Positions 24,001 to 34,828 of a stretch of DNA of 64,000 bases are shown piece by piece. Where the stretch lies: positions 273,620,482-273,684,481 of the forward strand of contig NC_089490.1 of assembly GCF_036850765.1 (NCBI RefSeq), in the 5' to 3' direction. The translations under genes and the position numbers were made by a program. The notes beneath the pieces were generated by a model. The model worked only from the letters and a program-made list of their open reading frames with translations. It did no database searches and had not been told where the DNA came from. The stretch is from Saccopteryx bilineata. Its lineage: Eukaryota > Chordata > Mammalia > Chiroptera > Emballonuridae. Each line of letters opens with the position of its first letter. Position 1 is the stretch's first letter.

Positions 24001-24465
24001 ATCGCCTCAAAATAAAACCACCAGCCAAAGACTCTGTCCTTTATTCAGAGCCTGGAAAGTCTGATCTATGATCCTCTCCTAAACATAGATTGAGAACCAA
24101 GAGCACCAGATATTCAAAGAAAGCCAGATACCAGAGTAAACAGATGAAAGAAAGATAGTAAACAGTGACAGAGCAGGGAGTAGAAGACAATGTAGACTTC
24201 ATCCTTAAATTAAGAACCAGATGCTATAAAATAAACACTTAAGAAAGAATATGTCCTGTGAAATAAATACATGTAATTGTAAATATGTTTATATATAAAG
24301 TATATGTCATCTACAAATATGTTTGTTTATATATAATTTATAAATTATACATATGCATGTGGAAATTTAAAATAAGACAATTGAACGAGAAAAAATTGAG
24401 GAAATATTTTATATGACAAACCAAAACACAAAGAGATGGAAAATGTGAGAAAAAAAGAGAAAACT
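21061..24465. other. Unclassified sequence, partly very AT-rich
   Basis: 21500-22250 is strongly AT-rich. No gene, RNA or confident repeat is recognised here. Confidence 0.3.
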
Positions 24466-24469
24466 GGAG

Positions 24470-24669
24470 CCTGACCTGTGGTGGCGCAGTGGATAAAGCG
24501 TCGACCTGACCTGTGGTGGCGCAGTGGATAAAGCGTCGACCTGGAGTGCTGAGGTTGCCGGTTCAAGAAAACCCTGGGCTTGCCCGGTCAACCACATGTG
24601 GGAGTTGATGCTTCCTGCTCCTCCCCTCTTCTCTTTCGGTCTCTTTCTCTTTCTCTCTCTCTCTCTCTA
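24470..24669 (+). mobile_element. tRNA-derived bat SINE (family B) with a duplicated 5' head
   Basis: The head CCTGACCTGTGGTGGCGCAG (A-box region TGGCGCAGTGGATAAAGCG) is followed by a B-box-like GCCGGTTCAAG, GGGCTTGCCCGGTC, GGGAGTTGATGCTTCC and a TCTCTC tail. The first 35 bases are tandemly duplicated exactly: 24470-24504 and 24505-24539. The copy therefore has two A boxes and one B box. I could not find a clear target duplication. Confidence 0.85.
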
Positions 24670-25269
24670 AAATAATGCAGTAAGATAAACACCAAATGCT
24701 GTTTTAATAAAAATGTGAATTACTGTGATATTTGAAGTACATATCAGAAGAAAAATAGTGTGAGAGATAGAATGGGTTGCAGTATAAAATAAATTCTGAT
24801 TTTTTATATAAGAGATTGATAGATAAGATCTAATTATTCCTCAGAAATGGTTCATTTCTGAATTGAAAACTTTATTCTATATATTCAAAATATTTTATGA
24901 AAACCTTTAAAATAATCAAAGGATTATTACTTCTGTGCTAATCCAAGTGTAAGAATGCTATTATTTCTGAAAATAGGATTTTCCCATGGCAGTAGATAAT
25001 TTAATTTCAATGAGAAACAACTAATTTTTGGATATACATGCATACATATGTGTATACCTACATTCACACACACACCTTTTCCTCACTTAAGATTATTCTT
25101 TAGTTTTCTTATCGAATCTAGAGTAAAAAAGAACCAGTCCAGAAGAACAACACACTGATTCCAAATGTCAGTTGTAGTACTGACCTGTGGAGTAATGAGC
25201 TATCTCATTTTCCTATTATTGCTAATGAAGACAGATGGAAAGTAGACACGTTTTTAAAAAAAGAAACAG

Positions 25270-25635
25270 GCCCTGGCCGGTTGGTTCAGTGGTAGAGCAT
25301 CGGGCTGGCGTGCAGAAGTCCCGGGTTCGATTGCCGGCCAGGGTACACAGGAGAAGCGCCCATCTGCTTCTCCACCCCTCCCCCTCTCCTTCCTCTCTGT
25401 CTCTCTCTTCCCCTCCCGCAGCGAGGCTCCACTGGAGCAAAGATGGCCCGGGCGCTGGAGATGGCTCCTCGGGCCTCTGCCCCAGGTGCTAGAGTGGCTC
25501 TGGTCGCAACAGAGCTAAGCCCCCAAGGGTCAGAGCATCGCCCCCTGGTGGGCAGAGCGTCGGTGGATTCTGATCGGGCGCATGCGGAAGACTCTCTCCC
25601 CGTTTCCGGCTTCAGAAAAATACAGAAAAAAAAAG
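25270..25635 (+). mobile_element. Long tRNA-derived bat SINE (family A), sense
   Basis: It starts GCCCTGGCCGGTTGGTTCAG, with A box TTCAGTGGTAGAGCATCGGG and B box GGGTTCGATTGCC. The CAGGAGAAGCGCCCATCTGC block, pyrimidine tract and GC-rich 3' domain follow, and it ends CTTCAGAAAAATACAG plus an A-rich tail. Flanking 11-bp duplications AAAAGAAACAG lie at 25259-25269 and 25636-25646. Base identity to the other copies looks high, so it is fairly young. Its CTCF-like core is at 25538-25551. Open frames through it are not genes. Confidence 0.9.
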
Positions 25636-25675
25636 AAAAGAAACAGAGAGAACAGAGAGAGACAGAGAGATTCTG

Positions 25676-26905
25676 ATTTATGAGCTTGTTTTATTCATTG
25701 TCATTTCATTGAAAATTTTTCCTTTGGATTTTACTGAAATTTAGCAATTTAACACTGAATTTAAAGAAATACAATAACTCAAGTGTTCATCAAATTTATT
25801 AAGTGAGAAGCTATAATTGCTAAAAGCAAATCAAACAGAATATAGCTAACTCATTGAATGAATAGTCTTCGTAAATTCTTCCTTCCTGCCTATGGCATTA
25901 AGTCATTTTTGAGGCATCATTGATACAGTTTTGTTAAAAAGATACTGAGTCTTGGTAATGTTTGTGATTTTTTTTATTTCTAAAAATTGTGAGGTTTCTT
26001 ACTGTGTAGGGATAAAATCTCAAAAGGCCTCAATTTGGTGTCCAAGCGATACGCTTTCTGTTTCTCCATTGGAGAAAACAGAACTAGAAAAGGAAATCAG
26101 AAGTAATCTGCACAGTAAGCTGTAATTTTTTCATTTGCCCTATATGATCAGTGCCAACTCCTCTACCAAACTCTGGTTTGTGTGTGCACTCCATTCATCT
26201 TCTACTTATAACCCTATCCTGTACTCTTGGGAATCATCCTGTCCAGCTGTGAGCATTGTGGGAGAAGAGGGGTTGAGGGCGATGGCGCAACCTTTGACTC
26301 TGGGCTTCATTCCCAGTCAGTGCTTCCTAATCAACCGCCAGTGTGTTCAAGCTAGACTCAGGAGGTACAACCAGACTGTGCCTGAAAGACTGTGGGGGCC
26401 AACGGGAGAATGGCCCCAGCTGCATAACCATCCTGTGAGTACCTGGGGCTAATGGTGGGGGGATACTACCAGGACAGCATAGCTGAAAATCAGGAACAGA
26501 ATGACTGGAGTCTGTGAGAAACCATGGTAAGTTTTCACCTACGTGCAAGAGCTACTAAGTTCTTACCCTTTTTCTCTCTTCAGCCAGAGTGAGTTGTAAT
26601 TTTACTTTCAACTGAAAGCCTTAGAGAACTACTCAGACACTTAAACTCCTTCCATTCCTGTGAGCATCTATGAAGAAGAGCCATCTGTGTTCACTAAATG
26701 CACAAAGAATGTGCACATATATTAAATGAAGAAGCAGTAAAAATTGAATATAGGTTTTAGGTACATTTACATCAGTAGACGCCAAAACCTTTCTGAGAAT
26801 TTTTAAGATAACTGAGAAGAAATGAGTAAGTCTTCTTTCTGTAAGGCTAATTTATTCCATATTTGACCAAAAAAGAAATCTTTCTTTTTGTTCCTGTCTC
26901 TTTCT
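25676..26905. other. Unclassified sequence
   Basis: No gene or repeat is recognised. The frame at 26135-26452 (105 codons, +) has no domain or splice context. Confidence 0.3.
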
Positions 26906-26941
26906 GATAGAAACAGTCTTTGAAAACCTTCTTGTTTTCAG

Positions 26942-27079
26942 CTCAGAAGATGGACTACTTGCATCTTTTAAATTAGTTCCCCTACACCCGGAATCAGACA
27001 TTTTTCCAAGAATTCTTGTTGGTTATACTGTAGCATTGCGAGATCACATCAGTGCACTCCATGTTTGTATGGCTACCAG
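26942..27079 (+). other. Possible exon of unknown protein
   Basis: An open stretch follows an acceptor-like TTCTTGTTTTCAG at 26929-26941. It encodes SEDGLLASFKLVPLHPESD and continues with FPRILVGYTVALRDHISALH before a weak donor, ACCAG then GTTGGT. The length is 138 nt, divisible by three. Its entry phase needs two bases from the previous exon, which is what 6140-6252 leaves. Another acceptor (CTGATAG, ending 26910) would extend the same frame by 31 bases. I do not recognise the protein, and a single open run of about 57 codons can arise by chance. With no third exon found, this is a hypothesis. Confidence 0.2.
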
Positions 27080-27116
27080 GTTGGTGTTAAACAGTCTCCT
27101 TTGTAAAGAGAGTTAA

Positions 27117-27146
27117 GATATATATATATATATATATATATATATT
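27117..27146. repeat. (TA)n microsatellite
   Basis: About fifteen AT units in a row. Confidence 0.95.
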
Positions 27147-27300
27147 TCCTAAAATTAAAATAAGTGAGTTTAGGAGAATATTTCCCAGTAAAAATTTATA
27201 ATTTGAGCCAACTTTTGATTTTATAAGTTTATTCCTTTTCTCTTTACTAAACAGTTATTTCCATAGCATTAATAGTATTATTTACTTACTTTGGTCCACA

Positions 27301-27325
27301 GCACACACACACGCGCGCGCGCACA
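27301..27325. repeat. Alternating purine-pyrimidine tract (CA)n-(CG)n
   Basis: CACACACACACGCGCGCGCGCAC. Strict alternation including CpG steps, a type of sequence able to adopt Z-DNA. Confidence 0.9.
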
Positions 27326-27329
27326 GCTT

Positions 27330-29790
27330 CAAATTTTTCAAAAAATACCAGTATCACCACTAAAATAATTATAGTGAGTGGTCTATATTTTATTTGCCCT
27401 TCCATTTGTTTTTATGAAATAGTCTACTAAATAAGTACAGTCCAAATAATATCTCTTAAAATAAGTCAATTTATTTGTTAACTCTAAGGTGGTTGAAATG
27501 AGTCTTTTTTCGGTGTGGTTATATAACCAACTTGTCATACAGTGAGGGTCATTAATTTATTTTGTATCTAATTATAAAATGCTTGAAATATTACATTTTT
27601 ATGAGGTGGTTATTGTCTAATTCTTGGTAGGATACATACAATTCTCTTTAATTTAATAATATGTGTTAATGCTTCCTTTCAAGGTTGTAAATTTGAAAAC
27701 TTCATAAATTAATGCATAAACCTTCTCAGTTTATGTATTTATTGAAGCATGTTATTCATAGTTACAATTTAAAGGGTCTTTTCAGAATAAGTAATTGATC
27801 TTAGTATTTTCAATAAAATAAAATGACAATTATTGAAAAAGAGTAGAAAAATGTTAAATGATATATAGAGTCCTCAGAGAATGCAATTAAGCCTTGCTGT
27901 TAAATTTTTTATAAATAAATTACCTTCCTTGAACTTAAGGGGAGAGACAAGATGAAACTTAATTCTTGGATGATTCAGTCGAATTTTCACTTTTTGCCTT
28001 GACTACATCAATTGCCTATCCATTTATCATTTTTTTAGAACAGTGTGTGTGTGTGTGTGTGGTGTGTATGTGTGTGTGGTCTGAACCCTTTTGATTAACT
28101 TAACCAAGTTGTAATCAGTCTTAAAACCATGTCCATCATTAGACTGAGTTGCCTGATCTGGGGTTGGCAAACACATCATCTCCTGAACACCAAGATATGC
28201 TAAACAGTCATATGCATAATTATAGGAACACATTTTTTAGAGACAAGAGTTTTTGTTCTGTTTGTTTCTCAAGTGAATGGCAAGTATCTTCCAGATATTT
28301 TGAGTTTGGGGAATCAGTGGTTCTCCTTACATCAGCAGGAGTTGAGGTTTGTCCATTTTAGTAATGTACAATATGTGATTCTTCTGTGAATTCTATCAAT
28401 ATGTTTAATAAACTTACTGTGTAAGTACTATACCTTTTCGACATATTGCCCTAACATTTAATGTTTGCAGTCACATCGTGCATTTGGTCTGGAGCCTCCT
28501 AAATTGAAAATAACGTGCGATATTTCAATATAATGGCCTCCTTCTGATATAAAATTAAGGTGTGAGCATTTTCTCCCTTTCTTCTTCATTGCTCCAAACT
28601 ATGTCAGTTGTTACTGAGTTCCCCATAACTGTATTTCCAACAAAGATTACACTGATATTTTTGTCTAGCTACATGTCCTGCAGGGCTGTTCTGTGGTCTT
28701 CCGATCAGTAAAAATGTAATAACATTTTCACATAGTCAATATTTAATTCTGTAAATGCAACTGGTAGTTGTAATCTAGGTTATTAACCACACAGTGATTT
28801 ATGACAGAGGGCAGACAGTGGCAGGGCTAAAGCAGTAGGAAGGTCCTCTGGTGACAATAAAAAGGTTATAAATTTCATAGCTCTGCCTGCGAAATGTATT
28901 TATATCCTATATTAAGAATAGCTTTTTATAAATTTTAATGATCCGTGTTATTAATGGGGCTGTCATCATCACTGCCTGTGTGAGACTACAGTCCTTGTTT
29001 ATTTCTGTTACTTTTCCATCAGCTGAAGGTCTTGTGAAAAAAAAAAAAGAGGTCTTATTAGCAATTTGCCAAAAAAATCTTCAAGAGTTATAAGCCTATC
29101 ATTGTTTCCCTGGACTGCAAAGCCTGTGAGCGGTAGTTTGCATAAAGTTTTATGACCAAGGCACAGGTCGGGCTAATTGGATAGAGCACAATCGGAGCTC
29201 TATCATGTTTACAAAGGCCAAGCCAATATGCAGAAATAAAACCAGGGGCATATCAAAATGGGAAACATAGGGATGGAAATTGTCCTTCACCTCAGCTCCC
29301 TGTTCCCTTGCTGAGAACCCTTTTGGCTTCCAGCTAAGCATTTGAGTGCACACATGCGTGTGCCCAAGTGCAGCTCAGCACACTTCCAAGCAAACTCACT
29401 TCCACATACATCCCCTTTCCAACTTTCTGCGGTAATGCATGTGAAGAATGAAAGAGAGAGGTACTTTTGGAAATAGGATGTAATCTCCAGGGGGCAAGGT
29501 GTTCTCAGCTGGTGGGGTTTGGCAGTGTTTCCTATATTCAAATACCATTTTTTAAAGCCAGATGTTTACAAAGCAATCTTAAATACTCAAAACAGGTTTT
29601 GGAAATTGGTCCAAAAACTTTCTACAGACAATGTTAATGCGGTTAGAGAATGGGCTGTTTCCAGGTACATGATTTTAGTGTCAATCCACGCCACAATTTT
29701 ACTTTCAAATGTTACACAGGCAAAGTGAAGGATGATAGAGAGAGCTATTTAAAACAAAGCAAATAAACAAAATATTGTCTTATGTGCAAT
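27330..29790. other. Unclassified AT-rich sequence
   Basis: No gene or confident interspersed repeat is recognised. A (GT)n tract lies at 28043-28079. 28900-29200 is repeat-free and could hold conserved non-coding DNA, but nothing in the sequence proves it. Confidence 0.3.
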
Positions 29791-29812
29791 GTTTTGGGCT
29801 ATTATTCTTTAT

Positions 29813-29815
29813 TCT

Positions 29816-29846
<31 letters not shown>

Positions 29847-30210
29847 TTTTGTATTTTTCCAAAATTGGAAACAGGGAGGCAGTCAGACAGACTCCCACAT
29901 GCGCCCGACCGGGATCCACCCGGCATGCCCACCAGGGGGCGATGCTCTGCCTGTCTTGGGGCTTCGCTCTGCAGCAATCAGAGCCATTCTAGCGCCTGAG
30001 GCAGAGGCCACAGAGCCATCCCCAGCGCCACGGCAAACTTTGCTCCAATGGAGCCTTGGCTGTGGGAGGGGAAGAGAGAGGCAGAGAGGAAGGAGAGGGG
30101 GCGGGGTGCAGAAGCAGATGGGCGCTTCTGTGTGCCCTGGTCGGGAATCGAACCCGGGACTCCTGCACACCAGGCCGACGCTTTACCACTGAGCCAACCG
30201 GCCAGGGCTT
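29813..30210 (-). mobile_element. Long tRNA-derived bat SINE (family A), antisense
   Basis: On the minus strand it begins AGCCCTGGCCGGTTGGCTC with A box TCAGTGGTAAAGCGTCGG and B box GGGTTCGATTCC, and ends in a (TAAA)n-type tail (29815-29850 on + as TTTA units). A perfect 16-bp target duplication GGCTATTATTCTTTAT flanks it (29797-29812 and 30211-30226). This is strong proof of LINE-mediated insertion. The CTCF-like 19-mer is at 29926-29944. Apparent open frames inside it are repeat-derived. Confidence 0.95.
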
Positions 30211-30407
30211 GGCTATTATTCTTTATATAAGATACTAATATAGTGCAGTATAAATTTATTTCAGTATAAATTTTCAGGGGTAAATTTTGTAGTGATTTAG
30301 TTTTAAACGGTTAAGTCATTTTTTAAATATTGACAACACAGAAAAATTTTGAGATCTTTTCTTTGTGGTTCCTTCAAATTTTAAACTGAAAAATAATGTC
30401 TACATTA

Positions 30408-30608
30408 AAAAATATTTATTGATTTTAAAAGGAGCAGAAGGAAGAGAGGAAAGAGAGAGAGAGAGAGAAAGAGACATCAATTTGTTGTTCCAGTTATTTA
30501 TACATTCATTGATTGATTCTTGTATGAGCTCTGAGCAGGGATTGAAATCACAACCTTGGTGTATTGAGATGACTCTCTAACCAACTGAGCCACCTGGCTA
30601 GGAAGGGT
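30408..30608 (-). mobile_element. Classical Ves-type bat SINE, antisense
   Basis: On the minus strand the head reads TAGCCAGGTGGCTCAGTTGG with TTAGAGAGTCATCTCAA, then GTTGTGATTTCAATCCC as B box, followed by CTCATACAAGAATCAATC and a CTCTCTCTC tract and A-rich tail. A 9-bp duplication GTCTACATT flanks it at 30399-30407 and 30609-30617. It is of the type known from Yangochiroptera and related bats. Confidence 0.85.
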
Positions 30609-30619
30609 GTCTACATTTT

Positions 30620-31943
30620 CTTAATATGAAGATATAGATTAAGAATATTAGCAAGGAAATTTCTTAAAGACTATTTTTAGAGCAATTTTAGTTTGAGCAT
30701 TTTCTGCTTAATATATTTGTTACCTGAAAGAAAATTATTGTCATAAATCATGAAGTTATTTATTAGAGTTGAATCTTTATTTTTAAGTAATTTTTTTTCC
30801 TTATGGCTAATGATGAATTATAGATATTATATATGAGAATCAGAGCTCATTAAAAATACAAGGTTTCTTTTCTTTTAATCTCCTTTTTTCTTCTTTTTCT
30901 TTTTTCTATTCATTCACCTTGCAACCTTCCTTACCTTCCTTTTTTCCCCTTCCTATCTCCCCAGTCCCTCCTTCTCTTTTCTCTCTCAACAAATAAGACA
31001 AGCACAGCCTAATACAGCTTGGCTCTCTGAGTCAAGTGTAGCTACAGAGGACATCTAAGACAGAAAATACCCTGAAGTTCTCTCTGCTTTCCTTTCTCTC
31101 TTCTGCTCTACCAACATTAGCTGTCTCAAGACTTTTTAGCTCCATGAATAAAAATGTTTTGTTTATTCATCAAGCCTCTGTTTAGAGCCGACTGTATGCC
31201 GGACATTATTTTAACCAAGGAAGATATAGAACCCATTAATGCATGATCCTTTCAGCAAGGAAACAAGAGAGGCATAATCACAAGACATGCAGTCAGAACG
31301 AGTTGTTATCTTAACCATCTGTCACCTGACCTTAGTTCTATGCTTTGGGTTCCCAAAAATCTCCGAATTTAATACCCTGGATGAGTAATTAAGAATTTAC
31401 TGATGACTTTATGAGGGTTGAGAGAAAAATGTACCCACTCACAGCTCCAGGACAGTGATGGAACATCACATACATCTCTGTTATCTATGTTATCGATGAG
31501 TTCTCCAGGCCTGTCAGCTTTGCATGCCTTCATTAAGGCCTATTTTAGTTGACATTACCTCTGAGTGAGATTCAAGCAGACATGCTCTTAATTTTATTCC
31601 CGGCATGATATTTTACCTTCACACCATGTCAACCCCCCACAACTCCCACAATTTATAAAACATCTTATCACTTAAATCTGAATTCCATGAGTGGACAGGC
31701 CTTGGGTGCTGGACTTCTACCCCAAATTAGATTTTTAATTTATCAGACCAAAATACAAATCACTGTCTACAAAACATATCCAATTGCATCCCAAGAAAAT
31801 GGAATTTCTCTAATGTTATACTTTTATGGCTTGTATGCGGAGCAGCCTTCACAGGTACCTTCCTCTCAACTGGTCAGCAGGCCAATATTCTGCTATCTTC
31901 CACAGAGCTCCATCCCACCCATCATATGTCCAGAATGAGTTGA
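30620..31943. other. Unclassified sequence with a pyrimidine tract
   Basis: 30867-30990 is a long C/T-rich tract. No gene or clear repeat is recognised in the rest. Confidence 0.35.
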
Positions 31944-31951
31944 CTCTATAC

Positions 31952-31987
31952 CAGTGGTCCCCAAATCCCAGGCCACGGACCAGTACC
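31952..31987 (+). repeat. 5' terminal inverted repeat of the hAT element
   Basis: It starts with CAGTGGTCC, the usual hAT-type beginning, and pairs with 34782-34820 read on the other strand. GGACCAGTACC near its end pairs with AAACCGGTCC at the inner edge of the right repeat. Confidence 0.85.
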
Positions 31988-33775
31988 ATCATTTGGTACG
32001 GTCTGCAGAGAAAGAATAAATAACTTACATTATTTCCATTTTATTTATATTTAAGTCTGAACGATGTTTTATTTTTAAAAAATGACCAGATTCCCTCTGT
32101 TACATCCATCTAAGACTCACTCCTGATGCTTGTCTCAGTCATGTGATATGTTGCTGCTAAAATTAAACCCATAAACTAGCAAAATGAGTGAAAAACAAAA
32201 TTCCATCAAAAGTTTTTTTGCGAAGTGGAAAAAAGCCAGTGAGGAGACAGAAGAAGAACCTACAACCTCAAAGAAAAAGAAGGCTTCATTTAACAGACAA
32301 TACCAGGAGTCCTACTTGGAGTATGGATTTATCGCAACTGGTGATTCTCATGCACCAAGGCCACTCTGCATAATATATGACGACCGGCTATGTAATGAGG
32401 CAATGAAGCCTTCAAAACTGCTTCACCACTTGGAGACCAAGCACCCTACTTTAAAAGACAAGTCTTCTGAGTATTTCAAAAGAAAAAAACATGAACAAGA
32501 AGGACAGAAACAATTACTGGTGGTCACTACATCAATAAATGCGAGCGCACTGAGAGCATCATACTTCGTGGCTAATTGTATTGCTAAGGCTAAGAAGCCA
32601 TTCACCATTGGTGAATAATTGATCCTTCCAGTCACTAAAGACATTTGTCATGAACTTCTAGGAGAGGCTGCGGTTAAAAAGATAGCACAGATGCCTCTTT
32701 TGGCTACCACCATCACACAGCTCATTGAGGAAATAGCTGAATCACAATTGTTGCAAAGTATTAATAAATCACCGTGGTATGCTCTCCAGTTTGACGAATC
32801 TACAGATATTGACAACAAGGCAATGCTACTTGTTTACGTGCATGATCTTTATCAAGAGGATGTTCATGAGGATATGTTATGTGCACTATCATTGCCAACC
32901 AAAACCACAGCCGCAGAACTATTTAAATCACTGGATGACTATATATCAGGAAAACTGAAATGGTCTTTTTGCGTCGGCATATGCACAGATGGAGCTGCTG
33001 CCATGACCGGAAGGATGTCTGGTTTAACTTCTCAGATTAAGGAGGTTGCACCTGAATGCGAGTCTACACATTGTGTCATTCACAAGGAAATGCTGGCTAG
33101 CTGAAATATACCACCGGAACTTAACAGCTTATTGAATGATGTCGTTAAAGTTATTAACTACATCAAAGCACATGCCCTTCACTCGTGCCTATTCGAGCAG
33201 CTTTGTGAGGAAATGAACGCAGAGCACAGACACCTTCTCTTATACACAGAAATAAGATGGTTATCCCGAGGGAGGTCCCTGGCCAGAGTGTTTGAATTAC
33301 GAGAGCCGCTGCAGAGATTTCTCTCAGAACAAAAGTCACCGCCAGCAGCACATTTCAGTGACGAGGAATGGGTCGCAAAACTCGCTTACTTGTGCGACAT
33401 AGTTAACCTCCTCAATGAACTCAATCAGTCACTTCAGGGGAAAATGACAACTGTCTTCAAGTTGGCAGATAAAGTAGCTGCATTTTAAGTCAATCTGAAT
33501 TTGTGGGGATGACACGTGAACAGGGGTATATTTGACATGTTTCAAACATTTGCGGGAATTTTGGAAGAGACTGAGCCCAAGACTTCATTGTCCCAGCTGG
33601 TGCACGATCACCTTTATTTGCTTTGAAAAGAGTTTGAACGCTACTTCCCAACCACAAAAGACCCATGATTGCCAAGGAATGGATCCGCGATCCATTTGTC
33701 AACAAACCAGGTGAATCCAGAGTGTCTATGCAAGAAGAGGATCAACTACTGGAGATCGCAAATGACAGTGGCCTT

Positions 33776-33965
33776 AAAAATATGTTTGAGCTGCATAGAT
33801 AGAAGGTGACGGAGGATGATCTGACTTTGGGTGATGGGTATGTAACATAATTGAATGACAATATAACCTGGACATGTTTTCTTTGAATATATTACCCTGA
33901 TTTATTGATGTCACCCCATTAAAATTAATAAAAATTAAAAAAAAGTAAAAAAAAATATGTTTGAG
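33776..33965 (+). repeat. 15-bp target duplications of the LINE-1 insertion
   Basis: AAAAATATGTTTGAG is present at 33776-33790 and again at 33951-33965, bracketing the 160-bp insert. The first A bases cannot be separated from the poly(A) tail. Confidence 0.9.
33791..33950 (+). mobile_element. 5'-truncated LINE-1 3' end inside the hAT transposase
   Basis: The 160-bp insert contains GGGTATGTAACATAATTGAA, AACCTGGACATGTTTTCTTT, ACCCTGATTTATTGATGTCA and ends in CCCCATTAAAATTAATAAAA plus an A-rich tail. This is the layout of a bat LINE-1 3' UTR with an AATAAA signal. A perfect 15-bp target duplication flanks it. Removing it restores the transposase frame (LKNMFE continuing to TTLPVF). It gives a relative order: hAT first, LINE-1 later. 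Confidence 0.85.
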
Positions 33966-34781
33966 ACTACAACTCTGCCAGTGTTCTGGATTAAAGTCAT
34001 GGCAGAATACTCCGAGATCACCACAAAAGCACTAAAAACCCTGTTGCCATTTCCAACATTCTATTTGTGTGAAGCGGGATTTTCTGCAGTGACAGTAACC
34101 AAAACAAAATTACGGAATAGACTGGACATAAGCAACACACTTCGGGTGTCATTGTCTTCTATTACCCCTAGATGGGACCGTCTTGTTGCAGAGAAACAAG
34201 CTCAGGGCTCCCACTGATTTAGCATTATGGTTGTTGAGAGATAGGCTACTATCTCTCATTCTATATAAACATTATAATAAATAACCCTTAACTTACAATA
34301 TTCATAACAATGGTGAGTTGTATTTTTCATGCACTTTATATTTGTTTTTGTGTTGTATCTTATTTTTACAGCATGTTTAAATGTTACCATAGCGACTGGA
34401 AAGTGTTTGGAGGTAGTGAGGATGTTACTAATGTTATGTTGTTGGTGCAATGTTAAGAGGACGCTTCTAATAAAGTTGCATACGAGTACACAGTGGATTC
34501 ATGTTTATTTTTATTGTCGTAGGTTCATGATTGGTAGCGAGCCTGAACCTATCATATTACATATTGATGTCAGACATGAAACGTTGTCAGAGTAACAAAT
34601 TTAAATACAGCCTGAATAATGAGGACATGCTCGTTCCTCCTTTAACTTAGCCCAATAAATATCGTAAGTTCGACAATTATATTTAAAAATACCACAGTTT
34701 TTATGCCGGTTGCATAATTTTATTTTGTGCATTTATCCGTCCCACCCTAAAGGCCGGTCCGTGAAAATATTTTCTGACATT

Positions 34782-34820
34782 AAACCGGTCCATGGCCCAA
34801 AAAAAGGTTGTGGACCACTG
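34782..34820 (-). repeat. 3' terminal inverted repeat of the hAT element
   Basis: It ends GGTTGTGGACCACTG and is the inverted partner of 31952-31987. The target duplication CTCTATAT follows at once. Confidence 0.85.
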
Positions 34821-34828
34821 CTCTATAT

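Larger units (their letters stand above)
32184..34217 (+). pseudogene. hAT transposase pseudogene with BED finger and C-terminal dimerisation domain
   Basis: The predicted protein starts MSEKQNSIKSFFAKWKKASE. A BED-type zinc finger lies at residues 62-87 (C62, H82 and H87), but the second Cys is replaced by Tyr65. The catalytic core has Asp in QFDEST (codon near 32793), Asp in CTDGAAAM (near 32988) and Glu in LLYTEIRW (near 33249), the expected D-D-E triad of hAT transposases. The C-terminal dimerisation region, FYLCEAGFSAV to TKLRNRLD, is at 34058-34133. It is broken by in-frame stops at 32616, 33102, 33486, near 33510 and near 33627. There is also a frameshift near 33670 and a LINE-1 insertion at 33791-33950. 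Frame continuity resumes exactly after the insertion, at FETTTLPVFW. The break pattern means it cannot make an active enzyme. Confidence 0.92.
31952..34820 (+). mobile_element. Complete autonomous-type hAT DNA transposon, now inactive
   Basis: The element is 2869 bp long. Its 5' end CAGTGGTCCCCAAATCCCAG and its 3' end form imperfect terminal inverted repeats: the complement of the right end reads CAGTGGTCCACAACC and later GGGCCATGGACCGGTTTA. The 8-bp target duplication is CTCTATAC (31944-31951) and CTCTATAT (34821-34828), 7 of 8 matching. It contains a broken transposase (32184-34217). A later LINE-1 fragment is inserted at 33791-33950. The 3' non-coding part is about 600 bp. Transposases of this type also gave rise to domesticated mammalian genes such as ZBED5, but no sign of domestication is visible. 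Confidence 0.92.

Noticed and set aside
29782..30238. Several frames of up to 136 codons, including similar peptides at 2677-3131 and 25222-25492
   Set aside because: They are translations of family A SINE copies; the same peptide recurs at each copy because the DNA repeats.
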